NCBI GenBank assembly: GCA_963784995.1
Contig: CAWATZ010000007.1
Location: 558,001 to 622,000 of the forward strand
Length of the DNA stretch: 64,000 nucleotides
Direction of reading: 5' to 3'
Source of the DNA: CAWATZ01 sp963784995
GTDB lineage: Bacteria > Planctomycetota > Planctomycetia > Gemmatales > Gemmataceae
The notes beneath the pieces are model-generated. The model worked only from the letters and a program-made list of their open reading frames with translations, did not search any database and had not been told where the DNA came from. Shown here in pieces: positions 8,979-19,176 of the stretch. How positions within the stretch are numbered: the first letter of the stretch is position 1; every line of letters begins with the position of its first letter. Both the position numbers and the translations under genes were made by a program.

Positions 8979-9314
8979 CCTCTAAGTCTCTTCGTGGCAT
9001 CGCGATTCTTTCCGCATGAGCCGGCTGGCGCCGCCAATACCCAGTTCACTTACTCGCTCAACGCCAACAACACCAACAACATGCCTCACTTCTGAGAAGG
9101 CAGGCACAGCGCTCGTTTCTTCTGGTCGTCAAACCCTCGCTCCGCCCGGGCAAGCCGGGCGGGCGCGACACGCCCGATTCTTTTGTCAGACCCCCAGAAT
9201 AGCTGGCTCGACTTCGACGCTTGACCATTGCCTCCATTGCCGGATAATCACACCAGGAATCGCGCCTGCCGACAACCGGACAGATCGGGTTCCGCAGGAG
9301 GCCCTATCTCGGAC
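8979..9314. other. Intergenic region upstream of hen1
   Basis: No gene is supported here. A short 7-base-stem hairpin (cgcccgg/ccgggcg) lies near 9147-9165. The rest appears unstructured apart from the predicted promoter listed separately. Confidence 0.4.
9221..9248 (+). promoter_or_regulatory. Predicted promoter of the hen1-pnkp operon
   Basis: TTGACC (9221-9226), a 16-base spacer and GATAAT (9243-9248); both boxes match consensus at 5 of 6 positions. Transcription would begin near 9255, about 60 bases before the hen1 start. Confidence 0.45.
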
Positions 9315-10763
9315 ATGCTGCTAACCCTCACCACCACGCACCAGCCCGCCACCGACCTGGGCTATCTGCTGCACAAGAACCCCCAGCGCGTGCAGTCCTT
9401 CGACCTGACCTTTGGCAGGGCACACGTCTTCTACCCGGAGTCGAGCCCCGAGCGCTGCACTGCCGCCCTGCTGGTGGAGGTCGATCCAGTGGGCCTGATC
9501 CGCAATCGGCGCGGCCCTTCGGGTAACGGCTTCGTCCTGGAGCAGTACGTCAACGATCGGCCCTATGCCGCCTCCAGCATGCTGAGTGTGGCCATCGCCG
9601 AGGTCTTTGGCACTGCCCTGGCCGGCCGAAGCAAGGAACGGCCGGAACTGGCCGAGAAGCCCTTGCCGCTATCGGCCCATCTTCCGGTGCTGCCCTGCCG
9701 GGGCGGCAGCGACATCTTGCAGCGACTGTTCGGCCCGCTGGGTTACACCATCGAGGCGAAGCCGCTGGCACTGGACGAACATTTTCCTGAATGGGGCGAG
9801 AGTCCTTATTCTCAGGTCACCTTGAGCGGGACCGTGCGACTGTGCGACCTGTTGCGGCACCTGTATGTGCTGGTGCCGGTCCTGGATAACGACAAGCACT
9901 ACTGGGTTGGCGATGACGAAGTGACCAAGCTGCTGCGGCACGGCGAGGAGTGGTTGCCCGATCATCCGGCCCGCGACCTGATCGCCCGGCGCTACCTCAA
10001 GCACCAGCGGCACCTGCTGCGGGAGGCACTGGAGCAGTTGCTTGGAGAAGAGGAGGTCGATCCCGAAAGTCGCGCGAGCCGACAGCAGGCCGAGGAAGAG
10101 TCCGCCGAGCAGACGATCCTCTGTCCCACACCTGATGCGGAGAAACCGCCTTGCCTGAATGAAGTGCGTTTACGGACCGTCGTGGATCTGCTGAAGGCAA
10201 GTGAGGCGGAAAGCGTCCTGGACCTGGGTTGTGGCGAGGGGAAGCTGCTGCGGCTGCTGCTCCAGGAGAAGCGCTTCTCGCGGATTGTCGGGATGGACGT
10301 GTCCAGCCGGGCGCTGGAGATCGCGGCCGAGCGGCTGAACCTGGAACGGCTGCCGGAAAAGGTGCGGCAGCGGCTGCAACTGATCCTGGGCTCGCTGCTG
10401 TACCGGGATCGCAGGCTGGAAGGGTTTGACGCGGCGGCGGTTGTGGAGGTCGTCGAGCATCTGGACCCTCCCCGGCTGCTGGCGTTCGAGCGCGTGGTCT
10501 TCGAGTTCTGCCGGCCGCGGTCGGTGGTGCTGACCACGCCAAACGCCGAGTACAACGTCCTCTGGCCCAGCCTCCCGGCCGGTCGCTTCCGCCATCGCGA
10601 CCATCGCTTCGAGTGGAGCCGGGAGCAGTTCCGCTCCTGGGCCGAGACGGTCGGCGGGCGGCACGGCTATCGTGTGCGCTTCCTTCCGGTCGGCCCGGAA
10701 CATCCGCAGCACGGTCCGCCGACGCAACTGGCCCAGTTTCAGGTATCGACGAGCGAATCATGA
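9315..10763 (+). CDS. hen1: Hen1, 3'-terminal RNA ribose 2'-O-methyltransferase
   Basis: A 482-residue bacterial Hen1, close to the family's usual length. Hen1 methylates the 2'-OH of the 3'-terminal ribose at an RNA break before Pnkp seals it, protecting the repaired site. The N-terminal half (from MLLTLTTTHQPATDLGYLLH) is the Hen1-specific domain. The methyltransferase domain starts near residue 298 with the SAM motif LDLGCGEGKL. Metal ligands are visible in VVEVVEHLD (ExxEH) and in the following FRHRDHRFEWS. The start at 9315 is preferred over upstream starts because the family begins here; AGGAGG lies 13 bases before. The stop overlaps the pnkp start (ATGA), so the pair is translationally coupled. 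Confidence 0.95.
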   Translation: MLLTLTTTHQPATDLGYLLHKNPQRVQSFDLTFGRAHVFYPESSPERCTAALLVEVDPVGLIRNRRGPSGNGFVLEQYVNDRPYAASSMLSVAIAEVFGTALAGRSKERPELAEKPLPLSAHLPVLPCRGGSDILQRLFGPLGYTIEAKPLALDEHFPEWGESPYSQVTLSGTVRLCDLLRHLYVLVPVLDNDKHYWVGDDEVTKLLRHGEEWLPDHPARDLIARRYLKHQRHLLREALEQLLGEEEVDPESRASRQQAEEESAEQTILCPTPDAEKPPCLNEVRLRTVVDLLKASEAESVLDLGCGEGKLLRLLLQEKRFSRIVGMDVSSRALEIAAERLNLERLPEKVRQRLQLILGSLLYRDRRLEGFDAAAVVEVVEHLDPPRLLAFERVVFEFCRPRSVVLTTPNAEYNVLWPSLPAGRFRHRDHRFEWSREQFRSWAETVGGRHGYRVRFLPVGPEHPQHGPPTQLAQFQVSTSES

Positions 10764-13342
10764 CGATCACGATCCCGGAACTCTCCCTGGTGGTCCTCAT
10801 CGGCGCTTCCGGCTCCGGCAAGAGCACCTTCGCCCGCAAGCACTTCCGTACCACCGAGGTGCTGAGCAGCGATTTCTGCCGGGGCCTGGTGGCCGATGAC
10901 GAGAATGACCAGGCGGCCACAGGGGACGCTTTTGACGTGCTGCACTACGTCGCCGGCAAACGGCTGACACGCGGCCATCTGACCGTGATCGATGCGACCA
11001 ACGTTCAGCCCGAGTCGCGCAAACCGCTGGTGGAACTGGCCCGCCGGTATCACGTTCTTCCAGTCGCTCTCGTGCTTCAGTTGCCGGAAGCGGTCTGCCA
11101 CGAACGCAACCGGAATCGGCCCGAGCGCGACTTCGGCCCTCACGTCGTCCGGCAGCAGAACCAGCAACTGCGGCGCTGACTGCGCGGTCTGGAACGCGAA
11201 GGGTTCCGCCATGTCTTCGTGCTGGACTCGCTGGAAGCCGTCGAGGCCGCCGCGATTGAACGGCAGCCGCTGTGGAACAACAAACGCCACGAACACGGGC
11301 CGTTCGACATCATCGGCGACGTTCACGGCTGCTGCGACGAGTTGGAGGAACTGCTGGGATTGCTTGGATACCAGGTCGGGCCCGATAGCGTCTATCGGCA
11401 TCCCGAAGGGCGAAAGGCGATCTTCGTCGGCGACCTGGTCGATCGCGGGCCGCGGGTCCTCAACACGGTCTTCCTGGTCAAGCGCATGGTCGAGGCGAGA
11501 TCGGCCCTGTGCGTCCCCGGCAACCACGACATGAAGCTGATGCGGGCCCTGCGCGGCAAGCAGGTCCAGGTCAAGCACGGACTGGAGCAATCGCTGGCGG
11601 AAGTCAACGCCTTGCCGGAGGAGCAACGACGGCAAATCAGCGGCGAAGTGGCCGAGTTCCTCGACAGCCTGGTCAGCCACTACGTTTTGGACGACGGCAA
11701 GTTAGTGGTGGCGCATGCCGGCCTGAAGGAGGAGATGCAGGGCCGCGGCTCAGGCAAGGTGCGGGAGTTCTGCCTGTATGGCGAGACCACCGGGGAGACG
11801 GACGAGTTCGGCCTGCCGGTCCGTTACAACTGGGCGGCGGAGTATCGCGGCCGGGCCACGGTCGTCTATGGCCACACCCCCGTTCCGGAGCCGGAATGGC
11901 TCAATAACACCATCAACATCGACACCGGCTGCGTCTTCGGCGGGCGCTTGACGGCCCTGCGCTATCCCGAGAAGGACCTGGTGAGCGTGGCCGCTCACCG
12001 CACTTATGCCGATCCGGCTCGTCCGCTCCGGCCCCAGGCGGAGCCGGCCCTCGCCGGGACGGATGGGCGGTCGGCCCAGCAGCAGCACGACGACGTCCTC
12101 GACCTGGCGGACGTGCTGGGCAAGCGGATCATTCACACCCGGCTGCATCACAGCGTCACCGTGCGCGAAGAGCAAGCCCTGGCGGCGCTTGAGGTGATGA
12201 GCCGGTTTGCGGTCAATCCCCGCTTCTTGATCTACCTGCCGCCGACGATGGCGCCCTGCGGCACGAGCAATCGGCCCGGCTTGCTGGAACATCCCGAGGA
12301 GGCGTTCGACAGCTTCCGCCAGGCGGGCGTGAAGCAAGTGGTGCTGGAAGAGAAACACATGGGCAGCCGAGCCGTGGCAATCATTTTCCGCGACGAGTCC
12401 TCGGCGCGCAGACGCTTTGGCGTGGTTGGGGAGGGCGTCGGCGTCGTTTACACAAGGACCGGCCGGCGTTTCTTCAACGATGTCGCCCTGGAAACGCAAA
12501 TGTTGCAGACGCTGTCAGCCGCCGTATCAGCGGCAGGACTGTGGGATCGGCTGCAAACGGATTGGCTGTGCCTGGACTGCGAGCTGATGCCCTGGTCGGC
12601 GAAAGCCCAGGAGTTGCTGCGAGAGCAATACGCGGCCGTTGGAATTGCCGCGCGGACGACGTTATCGCGCACTGTTCCGCTGCTGGAGCAGGCCCGACAG
12701 CGCGGTCAGGAGGTTTCCACCTTGCTGGAGCAGTTCCAGGCCCGGGAGGAAGCGGCCCGCAACTACGTCTCGGCTTATCGGCACTACTGCTGGCCGGTCC
12801 ACGCGTTGAGCGACCTCCGCCTGGCGCCGTTCCACATCCTGGCCAGCGAGGGGGCGGTCCACGCGGACCGGGATCATTTGTGGCATATGAAGACAATCGG
12901 TGAACTGGTCGCCGCCGCCGCGAACACGGGCTGCCCGTTGCAGGCAACGCGCCTGCAGGTGGTGGAGCTGGGGAACGAGACATCGGAGGCTGAGGGCATT
13001 CGCTGGTGGGAGGAACTGACCGGCTCGGGCGGCGAGGGGATGGTGGTCAAGCCGCTGGAGTTCGTGGCGCGCGGCAAACGCGGACTGGAACAGCCGGCCA
13101 TCAAGGTGCGCGGCCCGGAGTATCTGCGGATCATCTACGGTCCGGAATATCGCTTGCCGGGCAACCTGGAGCGCCTGCGGCAGCGCGGCCTGGGGGCGAA
13201 GCGATCCCTGGCGCTGCGAGAGTTTGCCCTGGGGATCGAGGGCCTGGAGCGGTTCGTCCGGGGCCAGCCACTGCGGCAGGTGCATGAGTGCGTTTTCGCG
13301 GTGCTGGCCCTGGAGAGCGAGCCGGTTGATCCGCGGTTGTAG
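10760..13342 (+). CDS. pnkp: Pnkp, polynucleotide kinase-phosphatase-ligase, split by an in-frame TGA
   Basis: Full length would be about 860 residues, the normal size. The kinase domain has the P-loop GASGSGKST at residues 14-22. The calcineurin-like phosphatase shows GDVHG, GDLVDRG and GNHD. The C-terminal adenylyltransferase (ligase) domain has the candidate lysine in EEKHMGSR. Codon 140 (11177-11179) is TGA, with the same frame coding on both sides (QQLRR, stop, LRGLEREGFRHVF), so only one codon breaks it. The next usable in-frame start is GTG 11219. As read, two polypeptides could form: an isolated kinase and a phosphatase-ligase. Alternatives are readthrough, a recent nonsense mutation or a base-call error. 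Pnkp normally works with Hen1 to repair cut RNA. Confidence 0.9.
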
Positions 13343-13916
13343 ACCCCGGGAACTTGAGAAGCTCGAACGGCTGCTCGTCACGGATATTGGGGAAGGGTCA
13401 AAAGAGGCCCAGAAGAGACGGCGTGTGCTGGTGGCGTGGTGGCGGTGTCGCTTTTTTGTCATCCGTGGGGCAAGCACAGACACGCCCGGGCATCTCCTGG
13501 CGACACCGCCAAGCAAAAGCGCCGTTGGCGGTGTGGCGGTCTCGGCGCTTCGGTCTCGCCGTCCCCTCCCTCCCCACAATCCGCGACGGTCAGTCGAACG
13601 GAAAGGCAAGCGGCGCGGCGTAAGCCCGTCCCCTCAGGGTCGATCTGCTCCTTCAACTTCATGCTCGGCCGGATCGCGTTAAACTTTTACCCTTCACTGT
13701 CCATCCGGCTTACGCCCAGCTCTTTGCGCCAGGACCACCCTTCCGCAAGAGAATTGCGGTTGACCCCGGACTCGGCTTTGGCTATCAGGCCGGACCAGAA
13801 GATCGGGGGATCTTTTTCTCCAGCAGTTCAGGGGATGAAACAAGTGAAGACGGGATCCGGTTCGAGCTCGCCCTGATTCGGGAAAAGATTGGCAGTATCC
13901 AGTCCCTTTCCCAGAT
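13343..13916. other. Intergenic region with half of repeat family B
   Basis: No gene is supported. Bases 13601-13628 match one arm of the palindrome at 8885-8978. Bases 13642-13680 match the relic at 6761-6800. A 12-base inverted pair (tggcggtgtcgc / gcgacaccgcca) lies between about 13439 and 13511. The region looks like accumulated repeat debris. Confidence 0.45.
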
Positions 13917-14249
13917 TTGCCGGAGCAAAAGACCCAACCAACGCCACCCACGCACGATCACCTCCCGCACATTTTCGCCGTTGCGGCTGGTCTGATGGGA
14001 GTATCCCTGAGCGGGATCGGCCTGTTCGCCATCCATTCGCAGATGCGGTCGGCTGCATCGGTCGGGGAGGAGTTGCTGGCCTTCACCGCCACAATCTTTG
14101 GTGCCAGCTGTGGTGCTGCCTATCTCGGGATGCGAATGCAGCAACCGAAGCGAAAGCGGCTCTTGCATCGTTTCGCGGAGGGCTTCTTGCTGCTCGGGCT
14201 GGTTCTCATGGCCGCTGTCTGCTTGTTTCTGGCCTTCACCATTCCCTGA
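13917..14249 (+). CDS. Small three-helix membrane protein
   Basis: A 110-residue protein read from a TTG at 13917. After a hydrophilic N-terminus (KTQPTPPTHDHLPHIF) come three hydrophobic segments, at about residues 18-38, 50-68 and 88-108, separated by a short basic loop (QQPKRKRLL). Small proteins with a similar opening segment and membrane pattern are common in planctomycetes; no function is known. The start is uncertain because no good ribosome site is evident. It precedes another membrane protein by about 180 bases. Confidence 0.5.
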   Translation: MPEQKTQPTPPTHDHLPHIFAVAAGLMGVSLSGIGLFAIHSQMRSAASVGEELLAFTATIFGASCGAAYLGMRMQQPKRKRLLHRFAEGFLLLGLVLMAAVCLFLAFTIP

Positions 14250-14427
14250 TCTCTCACGTTTGCACACCACGGTCGGCAAGCCGCTCCGAGGCGCGGGTAG
14301 CGCATGGGCTTGCCCTGCTGACACCATGGAAATAGGCTGACGACAAGCGGGTGCTTTCCGAGTGACAAAGCCGCGCATCACTTCCACACGGAAGTATTGG
14401 TCTGTGGAGCAACTGCGAGATGGCCGG

Positions 14428-15087
14428 ATGTGTTTTAACGCAACCTCAAGCCTGCTGGCCGCCGGCTGTGCCTACAGCGTGTCTTACTATTTGCTGCGCC
14501 GTGATCATCCGCGACTTCGGTGGAGCGCGGTAGCGTTGCTGGGTATTACCGCGATGCAGTGGGTCGAGGGGCTACTTTGGCTCGATGGTCCGATGCCTCA
14601 TGGCCTGATCAACCAACTGTTGACTGTCGGTCTGATTCCGTTGGCACTCCTGGCCCAAGCGTGGGGTCCGCTTCTTGGTTCGCTGTTTGATCTGCCAGTG
14701 CGTGCTCGCCGTCTACCTTTCTTCCTGTTGCTGATTGTGGGATTGACTACCGTGGTCCTGGCTCGTCTCATCTACCAACCGACTTACACGCAGGTTACAC
14801 CCCAGGGACATCTGAACTGGTGGTCGCCGCGGAATCCACCTGCTTTTGTGCCCTGGGCGTATGGCTTTTGGGGGATTGTGATTGGTGCTCCATTCTTATT
14901 CTGGTGGCGACCTCTTTGGCAAAGCCTGTTGATTGTGTCCTGGGGCTGGTTGTGGGCCGTTGTGAGCTTTGTCCTCACTGATAGTGCGGCCAGCCATTGG
15001 TGTTTCTTTGTCACCTTTTACGCCGCGTTCGTCTTGAGCTACTCATTCATGGTGCATGATGAAAAGAAAGCAGGTCAGGAGACGTGA
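14428..15087 (+). CDS. Multi-pass membrane protein, DUF6629-like
   Basis: A 219-residue protein with about seven hydrophobic segments. The start at 14428 gives MCFNATSSLLAAGCAYSVSY, which resembles the diagnostic N-terminus (MCFSATASF) of the DUF6629 membrane family. The upstream GTG at 14362 would add 22 hydrophilic residues and is less likely. Further family-like features are the segment AMQWVEGLLWL and several aromatic-rich helices (HWCFFVTFYAAF). It probably sits in the cytoplasmic membrane; no catalytic motif is visible. Confidence 0.6.
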   Translation: MCFNATSSLLAAGCAYSVSYYLLRRDHPRLRWSAVALLGITAMQWVEGLLWLDGPMPHGLINQLLTVGLIPLALLAQAWGPLLGSLFDLPVRARRLPFFLLLIVGLTTVVLARLIYQPTYTQVTPQGHLNWWSPRNPPAFVPWAYGFWGIVIGAPFLFWWRPLWQSLLIVSWGWLWAVVSFVLTDSAASHWCFFVTFYAAFVLSYSFMVHDEKKAGQET

Positions 15088-15229
15088 ACAGCCACCACGT
15101 CAAACGCTCATCTGGCCCAGATAGACCGTACCCATGACCACGCCGTGGCCACGCAAGCACTGACTCCTAGAATAACGGCCTCAATAAAGCGGGAAGTGCT
15201 TTTGCAGGGTAACCAGCTTGGGGCAAACC

Positions 15230-16198
15230 ATGACACGCTCATGCATTCACGTGCTGCTACTCCTTTTTGCTCTGGTCGCTGCTGCTGGCCTCATGAATGC
15301 ACCGGCCGCCAACGACACAAGCAACGATGCGGTCCCGCGTGACACCACGCCGCCGCTCATGTCCCTTTACCTGCCGATCCCCCTCGACGTGCCAGGTGTG
15401 AAGACTCAATCGACCGGGGTCTTCGTTCCCAGCGGCTACCGGGTCGGCAACACGGTCGATCTGGTCGTGTTTCTGCGCGGCTACGACGTCAACAGGCCGA
15501 AGGCGGCAACGTCCGTCAGCGAATACTGGAACAGCCCGCGGCATCCGGTCCTGAAAAGCTTCCTGCTTCGTGAAGAGATTAACAAGAGCGGCAAGAACGT
15601 GATCCTGGTCGTGCCCGCGCTCGGCCCCTTCGCCGAGGCCGGCAAGCTCAAGGACAACGGTGGCGTCCAGGAGTTCCTCGGTCACGTCCTCGACGGACTT
15701 TGGCGGAAGGGTCCCCACTCTGGCCTGACGAAGCGTCCGACGATCCGGCACTTGATCCTCGCGGCTCACTCCGGCGGCGGGGTGCCATTGCGCCAGGTCG
15801 TCCAGGTGCTGGGCAACGATGACAGTTTCAAGGACAAACTGAAAGAATGTTGGGGGTTCGATTCCATTTACGGAGTCAAGGACAAGGACGCCGAATTCTG
15901 GTCCGACTGGGCCAAGAGGCACGCCGGCACCAAAGTCACCATGTTCTACCTTTTCACACAAAAGGACGTGGGCAAGAATCCCAAGCTGCCGGTCAGCGCC
16001 AGCAACCCTCTCGACCATCGGGCACCAACGGGCACTACTTTCCCCGCAATGGAACTGGAGCGCCTGGCCAAAGCGCAACAACTGAGCAATGTCGCGGTTG
16101 TGCGCGAGAGCAAGGCATCGACATTGAACCACACTGAAGTTCCGCGGGCTCATCTGGCTGACCTTCTCAAGGCAGCATCTTACCTTGACAATCGCTGA
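15230..16198 (+). CDS. Secreted alpha/beta-hydrolase-like protein
   Basis: A 322-residue protein. ATG 15230 begins a signal peptide (MTRSCIHVLLLLFALVAAAG). The mature part has a hydrolase layout: VDLVVFLRGYD early, VILVVPALGPF, then the nucleophile elbow LILAAHSGGGVPL with serine near residue 182, and a late histidine in SKASTLNHTEVPRAHL. The elbow is AHSGG rather than a strict GxSxG. It is probably an exported esterase or carboxylic ester hydrolase; the substrate is not evident. It converges with the oxidoreductase gene on the other strand. Confidence 0.65.
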   Translation: MTRSCIHVLLLLFALVAAAGLMNAPAANDTSNDAVPRDTTPPLMSLYLPIPLDVPGVKTQSTGVFVPSGYRVGNTVDLVVFLRGYDVNRPKAATSVSEYWNSPRHPVLKSFLLREEINKSGKNVILVVPALGPFAEAGKLKDNGGVQEFLGHVLDGLWRKGPHSGLTKRPTIRHLILAAHSGGGVPLRQVVQVLGNDDSFKDKLKECWGFDSIYGVKDKDAEFWSDWAKRHAGTKVTMFYLFTQKDVGKNPKLPVSASNPLDHRAPTGTTFPAMELERLAKAQQLSNVAVVRESKASTLNHTEVPRAHLADLLKAASYLDNR

Positions 16199-16227
16199 GA
16201 GATGGAGAAGGCGAGGATTGTGGTTCA

Positions 16228-17355
16228 TCAATTCATCACCTCGGTCAACTCCACCAACCGGCTCTTTTCCTTGAGCGACCGGGCGGCTGCATGAACGATT
16301 GCCGTCACCTCCAGGATCTCCTGATGGGGAATCGGTTCCTGCCGGGTCTTCACCATCTGACGGAAGGTGGCGGCCAGGCGGAACATCTCGTAGTGGTGGC
16401 CGTACCAGAAATCCCCCTCGATCGAGGGCGTGTATTCGTAGCGCTTCTTCTGAAAGAAGACGGTGGTGTGGCAGTATTCAAAGACCTCGTTGGGCCGGCC
16501 AAACCAAATCTCGGCCGGCATCCGATCCTTGTAGGTGACCAGGGCGTGACAGCTGTTCTGCCGCGCGTACGTGCTGACGGCCTCGACACCGGGGCCCAGC
16601 AAGGTCATCACCGACCAGGCCGGGTGCTGACCGTAGATCATCCAGCCGTCAGGAGTGTAGCCGCCCTGGACAGCGGCGATCACGTACTGGATGGGTCCGA
16701 ACTCGCCGGAGTCCCTCTTGCGGAGGGCAGCCTCGGCACCCCACTCATGCCGGAACAGGCTGGATGACATGATCGGAGCCTTGTGCTGGCGGGCGAATTC
16801 GAGGATCTTGCGTGTGCCGGCGACGCTGCCTCCGATCGGTTTGTCGCAAAAGGTGGGTAAGCCCTTGCGCAATCCCGGTGTCACCAGATCGAAGTGATCC
16901 TCGCCGTAGCCGGAGGCATCGCCCAGCCAGATGGCATCGACCTGCTCGACCATCTCCTCCACCGAGCGGGCCGCCGCGACACCGGGAAATGCCTCGGTGA
17001 ACGGTCCGATCACCTTGGGATCCGCATCATAGTAATGGGTGATCCGGGTATCGGGGAACGGCAACTGGTCGAAGGTGAATTTGGGGTTGCGGACGTACTT
17101 GCGGAACATCTCGGCGGAGCCGGGGTCAAGGTACTTCTTGATGGCATCAAGGTCGGCCCGAGGATGCAGATACTGGGCGAAGTGCCAGGTGTGCCCGTTT
17201 CTGGGTTGTGGCTTCCCCCGGATACTGGCGGAGATCACTCCGATCCGATACACCTTGTCGGCCGGTTCACTTGCCACCGTGCCCGAGCCTGTTCCGGCCA
17301 CGGCGCCAGCCGCCAGCAGCAGCTCTCTTCGGGTCGGTCCCGGGTGGGATGCCAT
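16228..17355 (-). CDS. Exported Gfo/Idh/MocA-type oxidoreductase
   Basis: A 375-residue protein. The start at 17355 (MASHPGPTRRELLLAAGAVA) has a twin-arginine-type leader and a strong GGAGGAAG site just upstream. The N-terminal Rossmann part begins DKVYRIGVISAS. The family signature appears as FCDKPIGGSVAGTRKI, the equivalent of the EKP motif that contacts the nicotinamide cofactor. The C-terminal beta-sheet domain follows, with the HYEMFRLAATF segment near the end. Secreted members with Tat leaders are common in planctomycetes and usually act on sugars or sugar acids. The specific substrate is unknown. Confidence 0.8.
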   Translation of the reverse strand: MASHPGPTRRELLLAAGAVAGTGSGTVASEPADKVYRIGVISASIRGKPQPRNGHTWHFAQYLHPRADLDAIKKYLDPGSAEMFRKYVRNPKFTFDQLPFPDTRITHYYDADPKVIGPFTEAFPGVAAARSVEEMVEQVDAIWLGDASGYGEDHFDLVTPGLRKGLPTFCDKPIGGSVAGTRKILEFARQHKAPIMSSSLFRHEWGAEAALRKRDSGEFGPIQYVIAAVQGGYTPDGWMIYGQHPAWSVMTLLGPGVEAVSTYARQNSCHALVTYKDRMPAEIWFGRPNEVFEYCHTTVFFQKKRYEYTPSIEGDFWYGHHYEMFRLAATFRQMVKTRQEPIPHQEILEVTAIVHAAARSLKEKSRLVELTEVMN

Positions 17356-17496
17356 GATCTTCCTCCGGAGGCGACAGTCCAGTCTCAGGGAGGGCAACAG
17401 AGCCTATCCCGTGCCATCCTCCCTCGCTGTTGTTCGTACTCACGCGAGCTTGAAACGGTCAAGTTACTGCAGCTCGGAAGTTGACGGCTGGGCCGC

Positions 17497-18093
17497 TCAG
17501 GGGAAAGTACAGCCCGCTCTGATCTCCCGGAGTGTCTTCCACACGGCAGCCGTCTGCGGTTGGGGTGAGGCGCAGAGGAAGACGCAGTGGTGCTTGTGCT
17601 TTTCGCAGTACCAGGTGTGAACGTCCAGTTTCAGCGTCTGGGGCTTGCCAGTGGCGAACGGCTCTGTCCACTTCAGCTCGCCCACGTACCCGCTGACTTT
17701 CTCTCCTGTGGCACGCTTGTCAGCGGGAGACTCCTTCAGGGTGACGGAGAAGGCAGACACGTCGGTTTCTTGCTTCTTCTGTCGCAAGACCGCTGTCGCC
17801 AGCCCCTGGTAATAGGCAAGCAACTCCTTTTCCATCGTTGCCTTGTCCACCTTCTGATCGGCAGTAAGCCAGAAGAACACCGCATAGGAGAAGAACGTGT
17901 CGGAATCCGCCTTCATCCAGGAAGGGGCAAACCGCAGCTCCTCTGTGCCCTTCCACGTCACCTTCGGGGCGAATGGGGGTGGGAGCATGATCGATTCTTT
18001 CCCCCACCCCTTTGGCTGGGGCACCTGGTAAGCGGGTTTCTCTGGCTGCGCGGCAACGCACAGCCCGACCAGCAGCAAATTCAGATGCAGCAT
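17497..18093 (-). CDS. Secreted hypothetical protein
   Basis: A 198-residue protein with a short signal peptide (MLHLNLLLVGLCVAAQPEKP). The mature domain contains TWKGTEELRFAPSWM, DTFFSYAVFFWL and a late LDVHTWYCEKHKHHCVFLC segment. No family is recognised; the alternating hydrophobic pattern suggests a compact alpha/beta domain. It lies 141 bases upstream of the oxidoreductase on the same strand and could share its transcript. Confidence 0.6.
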   Translation of the reverse strand: MLHLNLLLVGLCVAAQPEKPAYQVPQPKGWGKESIMLPPPFAPKVTWKGTEELRFAPSWMKADSDTFFSYAVFFWLTADQKVDKATMEKELLAYYQGLATAVLRQKKQETDVSAFSVTLKESPADKRATGEKVSGYVGELKWTEPFATGKPQTLKLDVHTWYCEKHKHHCVFLCASPQPQTAAVWKTLREIRAGCTFP

Positions 18094-18170
18094 GTTGGCT
18101 TCCTCCGTAACGGCAACTGATCCGTGAGTAGTCCCTGCTCTGCGTTATTGTAGGATGGGGGCAAAGGAGA

Positions 18171-18218
18171 ACCAGGAGAAAAAGAAGAGGCCAGCGGCTG
18201 GGGGAAGCTGCTGGCCTT
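18171..18218 (-). terminator. Possible leftward intrinsic terminator
   Basis: Arms of about 12 bases (AGGCCAGCGGCT and AGCTGCTGGCCT, one mismatch) around a purine loop are followed, on the minus strand, by CTTCTTTTTCTCC. No leftward gene is recognised just upstream, so its role is unclear; it may mark an unseen transcript from the 18.2-18.9 kb region. Confidence 0.35.
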
Positions 18219-19028
18219 CAGGGATATGCCAGGAAGATTTGGTATGGGGTATGAGCAGCGGGCTGGGGGAAACAGCCCGACTTGGTGTTTTCTGAGGAGA
18301 ACAGAAGCAGTTGGCGTGCCAAAAGGCCGAGTGAAGGGCATTGTGAGATGTAAACCCTTTGTTTCCCATCTCTTCCATCATCGACGCGATTCCTGAGAGC
18401 TTGGGGATCACTGACGGGGTGTGTAAGAGTTACCGATTGTGCCGGTTTTCCTGGCGCAGGTTTGCACATTCTGCCCGGATCAGGTGCGGTCCAGCGCCGA
18501 GAAATTCCAGCAAGCCATCTTCTGGCCTTGGCGCGCAATTTGCTTGGTAGTATGCTATCGCTATCAACCCCGTTTGCTGGTAATGGCCTTCGAGCCATCA
18601 CCAATCACAATCGAGAACCCATGAGCGCAGAATCCGGTCGAGCAACTTTCAATCAACTATTTCAATCCTCGTCTTCTCTTCTGGCCTGGCGGGCTGCCTA
18701 CAAAACAGCCAAAGCTGCCAATCAAGGCACAGCCGAAGAATATCCACCTGCCGCCAAGAACGACCAGCGAGGAGAAGAGACTTGCGGCAGGAATGCAAGG
18801 AAGGTCACCCCGGCGAGGAATCGGCAGGCTTGATGGCAGGCCGGCGGCTTTGGCGGACGGCAAGCCAGACCCCAAAGACAAAACAACAAACAGCTTGCAC
18901 TGTGAGTTCAACGACCCGATCTACAAGAGCAGGGTTGGCAAACAGCGGCTGGACAGGCCCCGGTTTCAGCTTCGACTGTTCCGCGTCCTCATCCCGCTTT
19001 CGACTGGCCAAAGAGTTGACACGAGGAA

Positions 19029-19051
19029 CTGCTGGACAATTTGTCCAGCAG
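19029..19051. promoter_or_regulatory. Perfect palindrome, candidate operator
   Basis: Perfect 11-base arms (CTGCTGGACAA and TTGTCCAGCAG) with a single central base. The core GGACAATTTGTC recurs at 20239-20250, just after the LRR gene and before the NHL gene. It lies about 100 bases upstream of the predicted LRR-gene promoter. A binding site is inferred from symmetry and recurrence only. Confidence 0.4.
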
Positions 19052-19148
19052 CAAGAATCACCTTCCGGTGGGTTCTCGGGGCCCCCTTCTGCCGGGGGTA
19101 GATGGAACGGGACTCCCAAGAATCATTCAAGTCACTGGTCAGATCGGG

Positions 19149-19176
19149 TTGACACTTGTGTATCTGGATGTACAAA
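19149..19176 (+). promoter_or_regulatory. Predicted promoter of the LRR-protein gene
   Basis: TTGACA (19149-19154, perfect), a 16-base spacer and TACAAA (19171-19176, 4 of 6). Transcription would start near 19183, leaving a leader of about 100 bases. Confidence 0.35.

Noticed and set aside
9016..9324. Open frame upstream of hen1
   Set aside because: Random composition; it overlaps the predicted promoter and the hen1 start.
18462..18833. Open frame of 123 codons in the gene-poor region
   Set aside because: No ribosome site, no recognisable pattern, and an equally long frame on the opposite strand.
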